A stretch of DNA of 20,987 bases from Candidatus Nomurabacteria bacterium GW2011_GWF2_43_8 (GCA_001000035.1 LCGX01000008.1:1-20987), one strand, 5' to 3'; counted from the first letter of the stretch, positions 1 through 7,542 are shown. Made by a program: numbers and translations. Notes: generated by a model from the letters alone, not told the origin.

Positions 1-1536
1 GAAACAGCCGTTAAAGCGCAGGCTATTTTTGAGCGAGACAAGGATTACGTCGTAAAGGAAGGAGAGGTTGTCATTGTTGATCCTTTTACCGGGCGTCTCC
101 AGCCGGGCAGGCGCTGGTCCGAAGGTATCCACCAGGCAATCGAGGCGAAAGAGGGCGTAAAAATTGAAAAAGAAACCCGTTCGTCCGGCTCCATCACCTT
201 TCAGAATTATTTTCGATTTTACAAAAAACTTTCCGGTATGACCGGTACGGCGGCGACTTCCGCCGAAGAGTTTCTGAAAGTTTACGGGCTGGACGTGATA
301 GTAATTCCGACCAATCGTCCCGTCATCCGCCTAGACCACAGCGATTTAATTTTTCAGACGGAGAAGGGAAAATTTCAGGCCATCGCCAAAAAAGTGAAGG
401 AGTTGAACATGAAGGGTATGCCGGTTCTAATCGGCACAATTTCAATTGAAAAAAATGAACTCCTGTCCGCGTATTTGCAACAGGAGGGTGTACCACATGT
501 AATCTTGAACGCAAAGAATCACGAGAAGGAAGGCGAGATTATCGCCCAGGCCGGCAAGCGCGGAGCCGTAACCATCGCCACCAACATGGCTGGGCGCGGA
601 ATCGACATCAAGCTCGGAGGTAATCCGATCGTCAAGGAAGAATATGAATTCGTGAAATCGGTCGGCGGACTTTTTGTTTTGGGCACGGAACGGCACGAAG
701 CGAGAAGAATCGACAATCAGCTTCGGGGGCGTTCCGGCCGGCAGGGAGATCCGGGCGCGACGCAGTTCTATGTGTCACTGGAAGATGATTTGATGCGTGT
801 TTTCGGCTCGGAGCGTCTGAAAAATATGATGGGGCGTTTCGGTATTCCGGAAGATATGCCGATTGAAAACCGATTCATCAACAGAACTTTAGAAAGCGCG
901 CAAGCTAAGATTGAGGGTTTTCATTTCGACGCTCGCAAGCACACTTTGGAATACGACGATGTGATGAACCATCAGCGCAAAATAATTTACGAGAGGCGTC
1001 AGAAAATGCTACAGGCGGACAAAACCGAAATTGAAAATTTACTTAATACTATATCTCTCAGGAAGGAAGATGGGGGAAAAACAATAGAAGAAAAAAGGAA
1101 AAAATTAAGCGATGAAGTTTTTTTTGAGACCGCCAGAAGAATTGCTTTGTATACGACCGATTCGTTGTGGATGGAACATTTGGAAGCGATGGATTATCTG
1201 CGTTCGTCGGTCAATTTGCGGGCTTATGGCCAGCGGGAACCGATTGTGGAGTATAAAAAAGATGGGCTAAGAATGTTCAAGGAGATGGAAGAGGTCTTTA
1301 AAGAGCAGGTTTTTTCACTTATTAATAATATTAATACTGAAAATGTCGTTATTCAGCCGGAACCGACTGCACCGAAGCAAACTTTGGTTACCAGCCACAA
1401 TGAGTCGTCGGAACTTAGTGGCAAAAAAGACCCCGAAAGAAAGCAAGCTTCCCACGGGGCAGGAAAAGAAGTCGGCCGGAACGATCCGTGTCCATGCGGT
1501 TCCGGCAAAAAATACAAAAAATGCCATGGAGCATAA
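1..1536 (+). CDS. secA: Protein translocase ATPase SecA, 5'-truncated by window edge
   Basis: SecA is the cytoplasmic motor ATPase that drives unfolded preproteins through SecYEG. The reading frame is open from base 1, so the upstream part (DEAD motor with Walker A) lies outside the window; 511 residues are visible. They show the linker into the second nucleotide-binding domain (SGMTGTA near residue 78), TNMAGRGIDIKLGG near 196, and the family signature GTERHEARRIDNQLRGRSG followed by RQGDPG. YDDVMNHQR and the helical scaffold segment SLWMEHLEAMDYLR follow. The last 20 residues form the SEC-C zinc motif CPCGSGKKYKKCHG, which binds SecB or ribosomes in characterised SecA. The stretch between the YDDVMNHQR helix and SLWMEHL is only about 60 residues, roughly half that of the E. 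coli protein as I remember it, so the helical wing domain is greatly reduced. The stop overlaps the start of the next gene, suggesting co-transcription. Confidence 0.97.
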   Translation, partial: ETAVKAQAIFERDKDYVVKEGEVVIVDPFTGRLQPGRRWSEGIHQAIEAKEGVKIEKETRSSGSITFQNYFRFYKKLSGMTGTAATSAEEFLKVYGLDVIVIPTNRPVIRLDHSDLIFQTEKGKFQAIAKKVKELNMKGMPVLIGTISIEKNELLSAYLQQEGVPHVILNAKNHEKEGEIIAQAGKRGAVTIATNMAGRGIDIKLGGNPIVKEEYEFVKSVGGLFVLGTERHEARRIDNQLRGRSGRQGDPGATQFYVSLEDDLMRVFGSERLKNMMGRFGIPEDMPIENRFINRTLESAQAKIEGFHFDARKHTLEYDDVMNHQRKIIYERRQKMLQADKTEIENLLNTISLRKEDGGKTIEEKRKKLSDEVFFETARRIALYTTDSLWMEHLEAMDYLRSSVNLRAYGQREPIVEYKKDGLRMFKEMEEVFKEQVFSLINNINTENVVIQPEPTAPKQTLVTSHNESSELSGKKDPERKQASHGAGKEVGRNDPCPCGSGKKYKKCHGA

Positions 1537-1759
1537 AAGCATAAAATTAGGAAAATACAAACATTTTAAGGGAGATGTTATGGAAGTCATCGGAACAGGA
1601 TTGCATAGCGAGACATTGGAAGAATTTGTGGTATATAAACATCTTACTGGAGAACATGCCGGAGAAACTAATTACTGGGTGCGTCCAATAAAAATGTTTC
1701 TTGAAGAGGTAGAAAAAGACGGCAAAAAAATGCCGAGGTTTGAATATATTGGAGAATAA
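1526..1759 (+). CDS. DUF1653 family small protein
   Basis: A 77-residue protein matching the DUF1653 pattern: GKYKHFKGDVMEVIG, then HSETLEEFVVYKHL, WVRPIKMFLEEV and a terminal PRFEYIGE. The family is widespread, compact and probably beta-rich; its biochemical role is unknown. The frame is open further upstream, to 1343, but that part lies inside secA in another frame and does not resemble the family. The ATG at 1526, eleven bases before the end of secA, gives the normal family length. The overlap suggests translational coupling to secA. No Shine-Dalgarno sequence is evident. Confidence 0.9.
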   Translation: MEHKSIKLGKYKHFKGDVMEVIGTGLHSETLEEFVVYKHLTGEHAGETNYWVRPIKMFLEEVEKDGKKMPRFEYIGE

Positions 1760-1760
1760 T

Positions 1761-1788
1761 TTGTTAAAAACCACCGGCGGGCTATAAT
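1761..1788 (+). promoter_or_regulatory. Promoter of rarA, leaderless
   Basis: TTGTTA at 1761-1766, a 16-base spacer and a perfect TATAAT at 1783-1788. The rarA ATG at 1795 is only six bases past the -10 box, so a normal start point would coincide with the start codon and give a leaderless mRNA. Confidence 0.7.
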
Positions 1789-1794
1789 GCTGGG

Positions 1795-2928
1795 ATGGAA
1801 CCACTGGCTTCGAAAATAAGGCCTAAAAAATTGAAGGAATTTGTCGGGCAGGAGCATTTGACGGGCCCCGGCAAGCCGATTGCCGTGGCCATCGAGAAAA
1901 AGCACCTTTTTTCCTTTATTTTCTGGGGCCCGCCGGGGGTCGGGAAAACGACACTCGCCAAAATCTACGCCAAAGCACTGAACGCCGATTATCACGAACT
2001 TTCGGCGGTTTCGGCGGGGAAAGACGACATCAAAAAAATTTTGGAAACCGAAGGCACTCTCTTGGGCCCGCGAATTCTTTTTCTGGATGAAATTCACAGG
2101 TTTAACAAAGCCCAGCAAGATTTTCTCCTGCCGTATGTCGAGTCCGGCCGGCTTACTTTAATCGGATCTACCACTGAAAACCCGAGCTTTGAAGTGATTC
2201 CCGCCCTTCTTTCCAGATTGCGAGTTTTTGTCATGAACGAGCTCACCGAAGAAGACATGAAAAAAATAATCAAACGCACCGGTTATAAAATGAAAAAGGA
2301 TGCGACTGATTGGATTATCTCTATGGCCGGGGGAGACGCCAGGCAGGCGATAGCGTTGTTGGAAAATACCATTTCTCTTTATAAAAAAATTACAGTTCCT
2401 AATTTAAAAAATGCTCTGCAGTCTAAATTTTTGCGTTATGACAAGAAAGGCGAAGAGCATTATAATACTATCAGCGCTTTCATTAAGAGCATGCGCGCTT
2501 CGCAGCCGGACGCCGCTTTATATTACATGTCGCGAATGCTGGAAGCGGGCGAAGATCCGAAATTCATCGCTCGCCGGATGGTTGTTTTCGCCTCCGAGGA
2601 TATCGGGCTTGCTCAACCGACAGCTTTGGTGGTGGCGAACGCAGTATTTCAGGCGGTGGACACAATCGGGATGCCGGAATGCGGGGAAAACTTGGCACAT
2701 GGAGTCGTTTATCTAGCGCAGGCGAAAAAAGACCGGAGCGCCTACAATGCCTATCTTCTCGCGATGGAAGACGCGAAAAAATACGGAAACTTGCCGACCC
2801 CGATGAGCATTAGGAACGCCCCGACGAAGCTGATGAAGGATTTGGGTTATGGAAAAGATTATGAAAAGTATACGAGAGAAAATTTAATGCCGGAGAAATT
2901 AAAAAACAAAAAATACCTGTCCCGTTAG
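1795..2928 (+). CDS. rarA: Replication-associated recombination ATPase RarA (MgsA)
   Basis: A 377-residue AAA+ ATPase of the RarA/MgsA/WRNIP1 family, which acts at stalled replication forks. Visible motifs: the N-terminal RPKKLKEFVGQEHL box, Walker A GPPGVGKTT (45-53), Walker B LFLDEIHRF (95-103), sensor 1 GSTTENPSF (124-132), the arginine-finger region SRLR (140-143), and sensor 2 around GGDARQA. The C-terminal tetramerisation region is recognisable by SAFIKSMRASQPDAALYY, ASEDIG and RNAPTKLMKDLGYG. It is shorter than the E. coli protein: it lacks a leading extension before the first motif and ends soon after the RNAPTKLM motif. The start is fixed by the promoter, whose TATAAT lies six bases upstream. 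The last codons and the stop are part of the first arm of a perfect inverted repeat. Confidence 0.95.
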   Translation: MEPLASKIRPKKLKEFVGQEHLTGPGKPIAVAIEKKHLFSFIFWGPPGVGKTTLAKIYAKALNADYHELSAVSAGKDDIKKILETEGTLLGPRILFLDEIHRFNKAQQDFLLPYVESGRLTLIGSTTENPSFEVIPALLSRLRVFVMNELTEEDMKKIIKRTGYKMKKDATDWIISMAGGDARQAIALLENTISLYKKITVPNLKNALQSKFLRYDKKGEEHYNTISAFIKSMRASQPDAALYYMSRMLEAGEDPKFIARRMVVFASEDIGLAQPTALVVANAVFQAVDTIGMPECGENLAHGVVYLAQAKKDRSAYNAYLLAMEDAKKYGNLPTPMSIRNAPTKLMKDLGYGKDYEKYTRENLMPEKLKNKKYLSR

Positions 2929-2948
2929 AAATTTTAATTTCTAACGGG
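2921..2948. repeat. Perfect inverted repeat, copy 1 of a dispersed palindromic element
   Basis: A 12-bp perfect stem, CCCGTTAGAAAT (2921-2932) with ATTTCTAACGGG (2937-2948), around a TTTA loop. The first arm contains the rarA stop codon. The same arms recur at 14609-14671. No T-tract follows on the plus strand (ATGTAAAAAAATG comes next), so it is not a classical terminator, although the stem could pause or terminate RNA polymerase. The ATG at 2949 that ends the element is followed at once by TAA. Confidence 0.85.
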
Positions 2949-2958
2949 ATGTAAAAAA

Positions 2959-4275
2959 ATGAAAAACTTTATCAAAAATCCCTCGGCCGCAGATCTATGG
3001 GCGAGGCTAAAACTAAAAAGGCGGGCGTTCGCGGTGCTGGCCGGGATGCATTTTTACGGCAATCCGTCGGCAAAATTAAAAATTGTGGGAGTCACCGGTA
3101 CCAACGGGAAAACGACCACTGCTACTCTGCTTTATCGGGTGGCGATTGCCTTGGGCTACAAGGCCGGGCTCATCGGCACGGTGGAAAATATGATAAATGA
3201 AGAAAGAAGGGAAGTTACCCACACCACCCCGGACCCCATTTCCTTGCACAAGCTCCTCAATGAAATGGCGGAGAAAAAATGCGAATACGTTTTTATGGAA
3301 GTTTCCTCACACGCGCTCGATCAGAGCCGGGTGGCTGGCGTGAAATTTGCCGGAGGAATTTTCACCAACCTGACGCACGACCATCTGGATTACCATAAAA
3401 ATTTCGAGAATTATTTCGGAGCCAAAAAGAAACTTTTCAAAATGCTTCCCGCGAACGCCTTCGCGCTTTCCAATACCGACGACGAATACGGACCGGCGAT
3501 GCTGGAAGGCATAAAAGCTAAAAAATTTTCTTATGGATTTAGCGGGCAGAAAGATCCCGCCGCCGCCAAGGCTTTGGCGGGCAGGTTTCAGGGGGAGATT
3601 AAGAAACTCGATTTTAACGGGCTGGAGCTTGATTTTAACGGAGAAAAAATAAATTCCAAACTGCTTGGTAAATTCAACGCCTACAATTTGCTGGCAGTCT
3701 GGAGCGCTTGCCGGCTGCTTTCCTTTGATATGGAGAAAGTCAGGGAAATTTTGGAAAATATCAAGCCGCCACGCGGGCGTTTTGAGCACTTTACATCCAA
3801 AAGCGGAGTTCTGGTCGTTGTCGACTACGCGCACAGTCCGGACTCGTTGGAAAAAATTCTTCTGGCCGTTAAAGACTTGTTCGCCTTTGGCGAGAATGAA
3901 AGCGGCAACCTGCCAAAGGCAGGCAAGATTATTTCCATTTTCGGCTGCGGCGGTGACCGGGACCCGCTCAAGCGTTCCAAGATGGGCCGCATCGGCGCGG
4001 AACTTTCCGATATCGCCATTTTCACTTCCGACAATCCAAGAAGCGAAGACCCGGATAAAATCATCGGACAGATGAGGGATGGATTGCCGACTGAATTACT
4101 TAAAAAAGTAAAAACAATCGCCAACCGTCACGAAGCGATTCTGGAGGGAGTAAAACTGGCGCAAAAAGGGGATATAATTCTCTGTGCTGGCAAAGGGCAC
4201 GAAGATTATCAGGAGATCAAAAGCGTTCGGCATCATTTCAACGATATGGAAGAATTTAAAAAAGCATATGATTGA
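2959..4275 (+). CDS. murE: UDP-N-acetylmuramyl tripeptide synthetase MurE (meso-DAP type), lacking the N-terminal domain
   Basis: A cytoplasmic Mur ligase that adds the third stem-peptide residue to UDP-MurNAc-L-Ala-D-Glu, using ATP. The 438 residues show the P-loop GVTGTNGKTTT (44-54), HTTPDP (88-93), MEVSSHALDQSRV (113-125), THDHLDYH (139-146), a Lys-rich segment at 155-158 where the carbamylated lysine of the family would sit, the GKFNAYNLLA hinge (237-246), PPRGRFE (270-276), VDYAHSPDSLEKI (288-300), FGCGGDRDPLKR (328-339), and DNPR (358-361). In characterised enzymes DNPR marks meso-diaminopimelate specificity, so a DAP-type peptidoglycan is inferred. Only about 43 residues precede the P-loop. 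The usual N-terminal UDP-sugar-binding domain is therefore missing. Two short palindromes lie in the coding sequence (3564-3579, 3909-3923). The stop overlaps the murD start. Confidence 0.93.
   Translation: MKNFIKNPSAADLWARLKLKRRAFAVLAGMHFYGNPSAKLKIVGVTGTNGKTTTATLLYRVAIALGYKAGLIGTVENMINEERREVTHTTPDPISLHKLLNEMAEKKCEYVFMEVSSHALDQSRVAGVKFAGGIFTNLTHDHLDYHKNFENYFGAKKKLFKMLPANAFALSNTDDEYGPAMLEGIKAKKFSYGFSGQKDPAAAKALAGRFQGEIKKLDFNGLELDFNGEKINSKLLGKFNAYNLLAVWSACRLLSFDMEKVREILENIKPPRGRFEHFTSKSGVLVVVDYAHSPDSLEKILLAVKDLFAFGENESGNLPKAGKIISIFGCGGDRDPLKRSKMGRIGAELSDIAIFTSDNPRSEDPDKIIGQMRDGLPTELLKKVKTIANRHEAILEGVKLAQKGDIILCAGKGHEDYQEIKSVRHHFNDMEEFKKAYD
3564..3579. repeat. Short palindrome inside murE (CGCCAA-GGCT-TTGGCG)
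   Basis: A six-base-pair stem with a four-base loop inside murE, encoding part of the Ala-rich segment PAAAKALAG, followed by GGCAGG. It lies in a variable region between conserved Mur ligase motifs. It may belong to the same GC-rich palindrome family as 3909-3923. Confidence 0.4.
3909..3923. repeat. Short in-frame palindrome inside murE (CCTGCC-AAA-GGCAGG)
   Basis: Perfect six-base-pair stem with an AAA loop. With flanks it reads ACCTGCCAAAGGCAGGCAAG and encodes LPKAGK in a variable loop just before the conserved FGCGGDRD motif. Nearly the same flanks (ACCTGC and GCAGGCAAG) occur in murD at 5005-5022. Confidence 0.6.
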
Positions 4276-5590
4276 CTATAAAAAATTTTTCAAAGGGAAA
4301 AAAATCACCGTGATGGGGCTCGGGCTTTTGGGCGGGGCCGTGAATGATATCCGTTATTTGGCGGAAAATGGGGCGGTTCTTACCGTGACCGATCTGAAGA
4401 CGGCCGAACAGTTGAAGCCATCTCTCCGCCAGCTTAAAAAATATCCGAAAATAAAATTTATTCTGGGGAAGCACAAGATAGAAGATTTCAAAAATACCGA
4501 TATGGTCATCCAGCCCGGGAACGTGCCGATGGATTCTCTTTATCTGACCGAAGCTCGGAAAAACAGAATTCCGATTTTCGTGAGCGAATCGCTCTTTGCC
4601 AAATACGCTTCGGGCGTAATCCTGGTAGGAGTTACGGGAACGAGAGGAAAATCAATGACGACCGCATTGATTTATGAAATTTTGAAATCCGCCGGCCGGC
4701 GGGTATTTTTGGGAGGAAACGTGAGAAATGTTTCGACCCTTGCCTTGCTTGAAAAAGTCAAACCCGGGGATATTGTGGTAACGGAGCTTGATTCATGGGC
4801 CCTGCACGGAATGGGGGAAATAAAAAAAAGCCCCCATATTTCCGTTTTTACTTCTTTTATGCCGGACCATATGAATTATTACGGCGGAAATATGAAAAAA
4901 TATTTCAGTGACAAAGCAAATATTTTTAAGCATCAAGAGAAAGGCGATATTTTGGTAATCCGGCCGGGGATGAAAAAATTAATTTCCAAAAATTTAAAAA
5001 GTTTACCTGCGTGGGCAGGCAAGCTGGTAGTGGTCAAGCCGGGCAATTTTCAGGAAGAAAATAGGGCTTGCGCGGTTGCTGTTGCAAAGCAATTTAAAAT
5101 TTCCGAGGCAAAGATAAAACAAGCGATAAAAAACTTCAGAGGGTTGGAGGGGAGATTGCAGTACGTAAAAACAGTCCGGGGAGTAAAAATTTACAACGAC
5201 AACAACGCGACTACCCCCGAAGCTACTTCAGCCGGGATTGAACTATTACAACCCCAAAGGCAAGACCTATGGGGTAAAAAAATAATCTTAATCTGCGGAG
5301 GAGCGGATAAAAAACTTCCCTTGGATAATTTTGTGAAAGTTATAAATAAATACTGCAAAGCTGCAGTTTTCATCCCGGGGACCGGAACAAGTAAATTATT
5401 AAAAAATTATAAAATAAAAATTCCTAATAAAATTGGGGAAAATTTAAAAGAGGCCGTGAAAAATGCGCAAGGTTTCGCCTTGCGCGGAGACATTGTTCTC
5501 TTCTCTCCCGCTTTTGCGTCTTTCGGGATGTTCAATAATGAATATGAGAGAAATGATTTGTTTATGAAAATAATTAAAGGATTAAAATAA
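4268..5590 (+). CDS. murD: UDP-N-acetylmuramoylalanine--D-glutamate ligase MurD, divergent
   Basis: Adds D-glutamate to UDP-MurNAc-L-Ala. This 440-residue Mur ligase has an N-terminal Rossmann segment (KKITVMGLGLLGGAVND, 11-27), a P-loop GVTGTRGKSMTT (121-132), MPDHMNYY (198-205), the YNDNNATTPEA motif (the counterpart of MurD NDSKATNPEA) and ICGGADKKLPL. Two places diverge from textbook MurD: the P-loop has Arg-Gly-Lys-Ser where Asn-Gly-Lys-Ser/Thr is usual, and the SSFQL element is replaced by LDSWAL (174-179). Position in the mur operon and the overall order of motifs still favour MurD over another Mur-type ligase. The ATG at 4268 overlaps the murE stop by eight bases. The frame is open further upstream only inside murE. 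The LPAWAGK segment (246-252) is encoded by a short palindrome. Confidence 0.87.
   Translation: MIDYKKFFKGKKITVMGLGLLGGAVNDIRYLAENGAVLTVTDLKTAEQLKPSLRQLKKYPKIKFILGKHKIEDFKNTDMVIQPGNVPMDSLYLTEARKNRIPIFVSESLFAKYASGVILVGVTGTRGKSMTTALIYEILKSAGRRVFLGGNVRNVSTLALLEKVKPGDIVVTELDSWALHGMGEIKKSPHISVFTSFMPDHMNYYGGNMKKYFSDKANIFKHQEKGDILVIRPGMKKLISKNLKSLPAWAGKLVVVKPGNFQEENRACAVAVAKQFKISEAKIKQAIKNFRGLEGRLQYVKTVRGVKIYNDNNATTPEATSAGIELLQPQRQDLWGKKIILICGGADKKLPLDNFVKVINKYCKAAVFIPGTGTSKLLKNYKIKIPNKIGENLKEAVKNAQGFALRGDIVLFSPAFASFGMFNNEYERNDLFMKIIKGLK
5006..5019. repeat. Short in-frame palindrome inside murD (CCTGC-GTGG-GCAGG)
   Basis: A five-base-pair GC stem with a four-base loop, flanked as ACCTGC...GCAGGCAAG, the same outer sequence as the murE palindrome. 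It encodes LPAWAGK between a lysine-rich stretch and the strand KLVVVKPG, a likely surface loop. Confidence 0.55.
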
Positions 5591-5594
5591 TAAT

Positions 5595-6215
5595 ATGAAA
5601 AAGAAAAAACAATTGTTTTACATTCATGGAGGGGAAACTTTTAAGAATAATAAAGATTATTTGCATTTTCTGAAAACTAGGAAAATTTCAATTGAAAAGA
5701 AGGTAAAATGGAACGGAGATTATTTAGAAAAAGAATTAGGTAATAAATTTGAGATAATAAAGCCTCGAATGCCCCTACAAGACAACGCAAAGTACGATGA
5801 TTGGAAAATTCATTTTGAAAGGCATTTTCCGTTTGTACAAGACAATGTTATTTTAATCGGTGGTTCGCTGGGTGGAATTTTCCTCGCAAAATATTTGTCT
5901 GAATATAAATTTCCTAAAAAGATATTATCAACCTATCTAGTTTGTCCTCCTTTTGATAACACTGTTAAAGGGGAAGTTTTAGTTAGCGGGTTTAAACTGA
6001 AATCAGATCTATCTTTACTTGAGAAAAATTCTAAAAATCTTTGCCTTATGTTTTCCAAAGACGATGACGTTGTTCCCGTGTCTCACGCAGAAAAATATAG
6101 GAGAAAATTAAAAAACGCAAAAATCATTATCTACAAGAGCAAAAATGGACATTTTAAAGTGTCAAAATTCCCGGAAATTATAAGAATGATTAAGAATGAC
6201 GTAAAGAAAAAATGA
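5595..6215 (+). CDS. Alpha/beta-hydrolase family protein (RBBP9/YdeN-like)
   Basis: A 206-residue putative cytoplasmic serine hydrolase; no signal peptide is seen. Features: YIHGGE near the N-terminus (9-14), the nucleophile elbow GGSLGG with Ser91, a probable acid in KDDDVVP (155-161), and His186 in NGHFKVS. This gives a complete Ser-Asp-His triad in the order expected for small RBBP9/YdeN-type hydrolases. It lies four bases after murD and overlaps the murC start by four bases (ATGA), so it is transcribed with the Mur ligases. Codon use is more AT-rich than in the flanking mur genes, which may mean a later insertion into the operon. The substrate cannot be predicted. A link to cell-wall metabolism is inferred from position only. 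Confidence 0.82.
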   Translation: MKKKKQLFYIHGGETFKNNKDYLHFLKTRKISIEKKVKWNGDYLEKELGNKFEIIKPRMPLQDNAKYDDWKIHFERHFPFVQDNVILIGGSLGGIFLAKYLSEYKFPKKILSTYLVCPPFDNTVKGEVLVSGFKLKSDLSLLEKNSKNLCLMFSKDDDVVPVSHAEKYRRKLKNAKIIIYKSKNGHFKVSKFPEIIRMIKNDVKKK

Positions 6216-7489
6216 ATCTCGATTTATCTAAAATCAACACTTCGGAAATACTCAGCGCAAGAAAAATATTTTTTATCGGAATCGGGGGGATTGGAATTTC
6301 CGCGTTGGCGAAGATGGCGATTTCTAAGGGGATAGAAGTTTCCGGAGTGAATGATGAAGAAAGTTCTAAAACACTTGAGCCCTTACGAGAACTGGGTGTA
6401 GAAATTATAATGTCAAGGGGCATCCTTGACAGTTTACCTGAGGCAGATTTATATGTGTATAGCGATGCTTGGTTACATCGCGGTCCGGAGGTATTGCAAA
6501 AAGCGAAAGATACGGGCAAACTCGTTTTAAATTATTTCCAAGCGCTCGGAGAGTTTGCAAAAGAATACCAAGTGATTGCTATTGCCGGCACCCATGGCAA
6601 AACCACAACCACGGCAATGGTCGCCGATATTTTAACGGAAGCTAATTTGGATCCGACGGTTATTGTCGGTTCTTTCATCAAAAAATTCGACAGCAATTTT
6701 CGAAAAGGCAATGGCCAGTATTTAGTTGTCGAAGCGGACGAATACAACCGGCATTTTTTGACTTTGCGTCCGTTTCTAGTCGTCACCACCAATATCGAAG
6801 CCGATCATCTGGACTATTACAAGGATTTTGATGATGTAAAAAAGGCCTTTGACCAGCTTCTCTCGCAGAGCGAGAATAAGATTCTGGATTATTCCAAGTA
6901 TCTGGAAAAAGTTCCAAAGCTCTCCGTGCCCGGAGAACACAACCGGTTGGACGCCGCCGCCGCTTTCGCAGTCGCGGACTTTCTGGGGATTCCAGAAGAA
7001 ACTATCAAAAAATCTCTCGCCGAATTTTCCGGTACTTGGCGGCGGCTGGAAAAACGGGCCGAGACAGAAAAAGGAACGATTATTTACGACGATTATGCCC
7101 ATCATCCTACGGAAATAATGGCCAGTTTACAGGCCTTGCGGGAGCTCTATCCGCAAGGGAAGAAAAAAATTACCGTCCTGTTCCAGCCGCATCTCTACAG
7201 CCGGACCAAGGCCTTTTTTAACGATTTTGCTAAAAGTTTCAAGGGCGCGGACAGGATTCTGCTTTTGCCCATCTATTTTGCCCGGGAAGACAAGGACGAG
7301 AGTATATCCAGCGAGAAATTGGCCGAGGCTATAGTTCGAGAAGGGGGTAATTCCCAGGCCTTTTCTGACTTTGAACAGGCGGAAAAAGCTGTTAAGGCCT
7401 TAAATTTTGGTCCGAAGGACATATTTGTGACGATGGGAGCGGGGGAAGCGTATAAAGTTGCCGATAAAGTGTTCAATTTGACACAATAA
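6212..7489 (+). CDS. murC: UDP-N-acetylmuramate--L-alanine ligase MurC
   Basis: Adds L-alanine to UDP-MurNAc, the first stem-peptide step. The 425 residues show the N-terminal Rossmann motif FFIGIGGIGISALA (20-33) typical of MurC, the P-loop AGTHGKTTTTAM (125-136), VVEADEYNRHFL, TTNIEADHLDYY, GEHNRLDAAAA, YDDYAHHPTEI and FQPHLYSRTKAF. All three Mur ligase domains are present at a nearly normal length. WRRLEKR replaces the usual RRFE-type linker region. The start ATG overlaps the preceding stop (ATGA), which indicates translational coupling. This is the last gene of the cell-wall operon; no strong terminator is visible before the next promoter at 7508. Confidence 0.95.
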   Translation: MNLDLSKINTSEILSARKIFFIGIGGIGISALAKMAISKGIEVSGVNDEESSKTLEPLRELGVEIIMSRGILDSLPEADLYVYSDAWLHRGPEVLQKAKDTGKLVLNYFQALGEFAKEYQVIAIAGTHGKTTTTAMVADILTEANLDPTVIVGSFIKKFDSNFRKGNGQYLVVEADEYNRHFLTLRPFLVVTTNIEADHLDYYKDFDDVKKAFDQLLSQSENKILDYSKYLEKVPKLSVPGEHNRLDAAAAFAVADFLGIPEETIKKSLAEFSGTWRRLEKRAETEKGTIIYDDYAHHPTEIMASLQALRELYPQGKKKITVLFQPHLYSRTKAFFNDFAKSFKGADRILLLPIYFAREDKDESISSEKLAEAIVREGGNSQAFSDFEQAEKAVKALNFGPKDIFVTMGAGEAYKVADKVFNLTQ

Positions 7490-7507
7490 AGAATGTGTGT
7501 TTTACTA

Positions 7508-7536
7508 TTGACTTTTGAAACGGAATATGCTAGTAT
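7508..7536 (+). promoter_or_regulatory. Sigma-70-type promoter for the secreted lysozyme-like gene
   Basis: TTGACT (7508-7513), a 17-base spacer, and TAGTAT (7531-7536) preceded by TGC, giving an extended -10. Spacing is optimal. Transcription would start near 7543, leaving a leader of about 100 bases before the ATG at 7642. Confidence 0.75.
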
Positions 7537-7542
7537 GTAAGT

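Noticed and set aside
1343..1525. Upstream extension of the DUF1653 gene in the same open frame
   Set aside because: It lies within secA in another frame and does not resemble DUF1653; the family's N-terminus matches from the ATG at 1526.
2949..2954. ATGTAA start-stop directly after the palindrome, before murE
   Set aside because: It could be a start-stop regulatory element, but copy 2 of the repeat continues as a real gene, so ATG is simply part of the repeat; no other support.
4184..4267. Upstream extension of murD
   Set aside because: It overlaps conserved murE coding sequence and precedes the normal Rossmann start of MurD.
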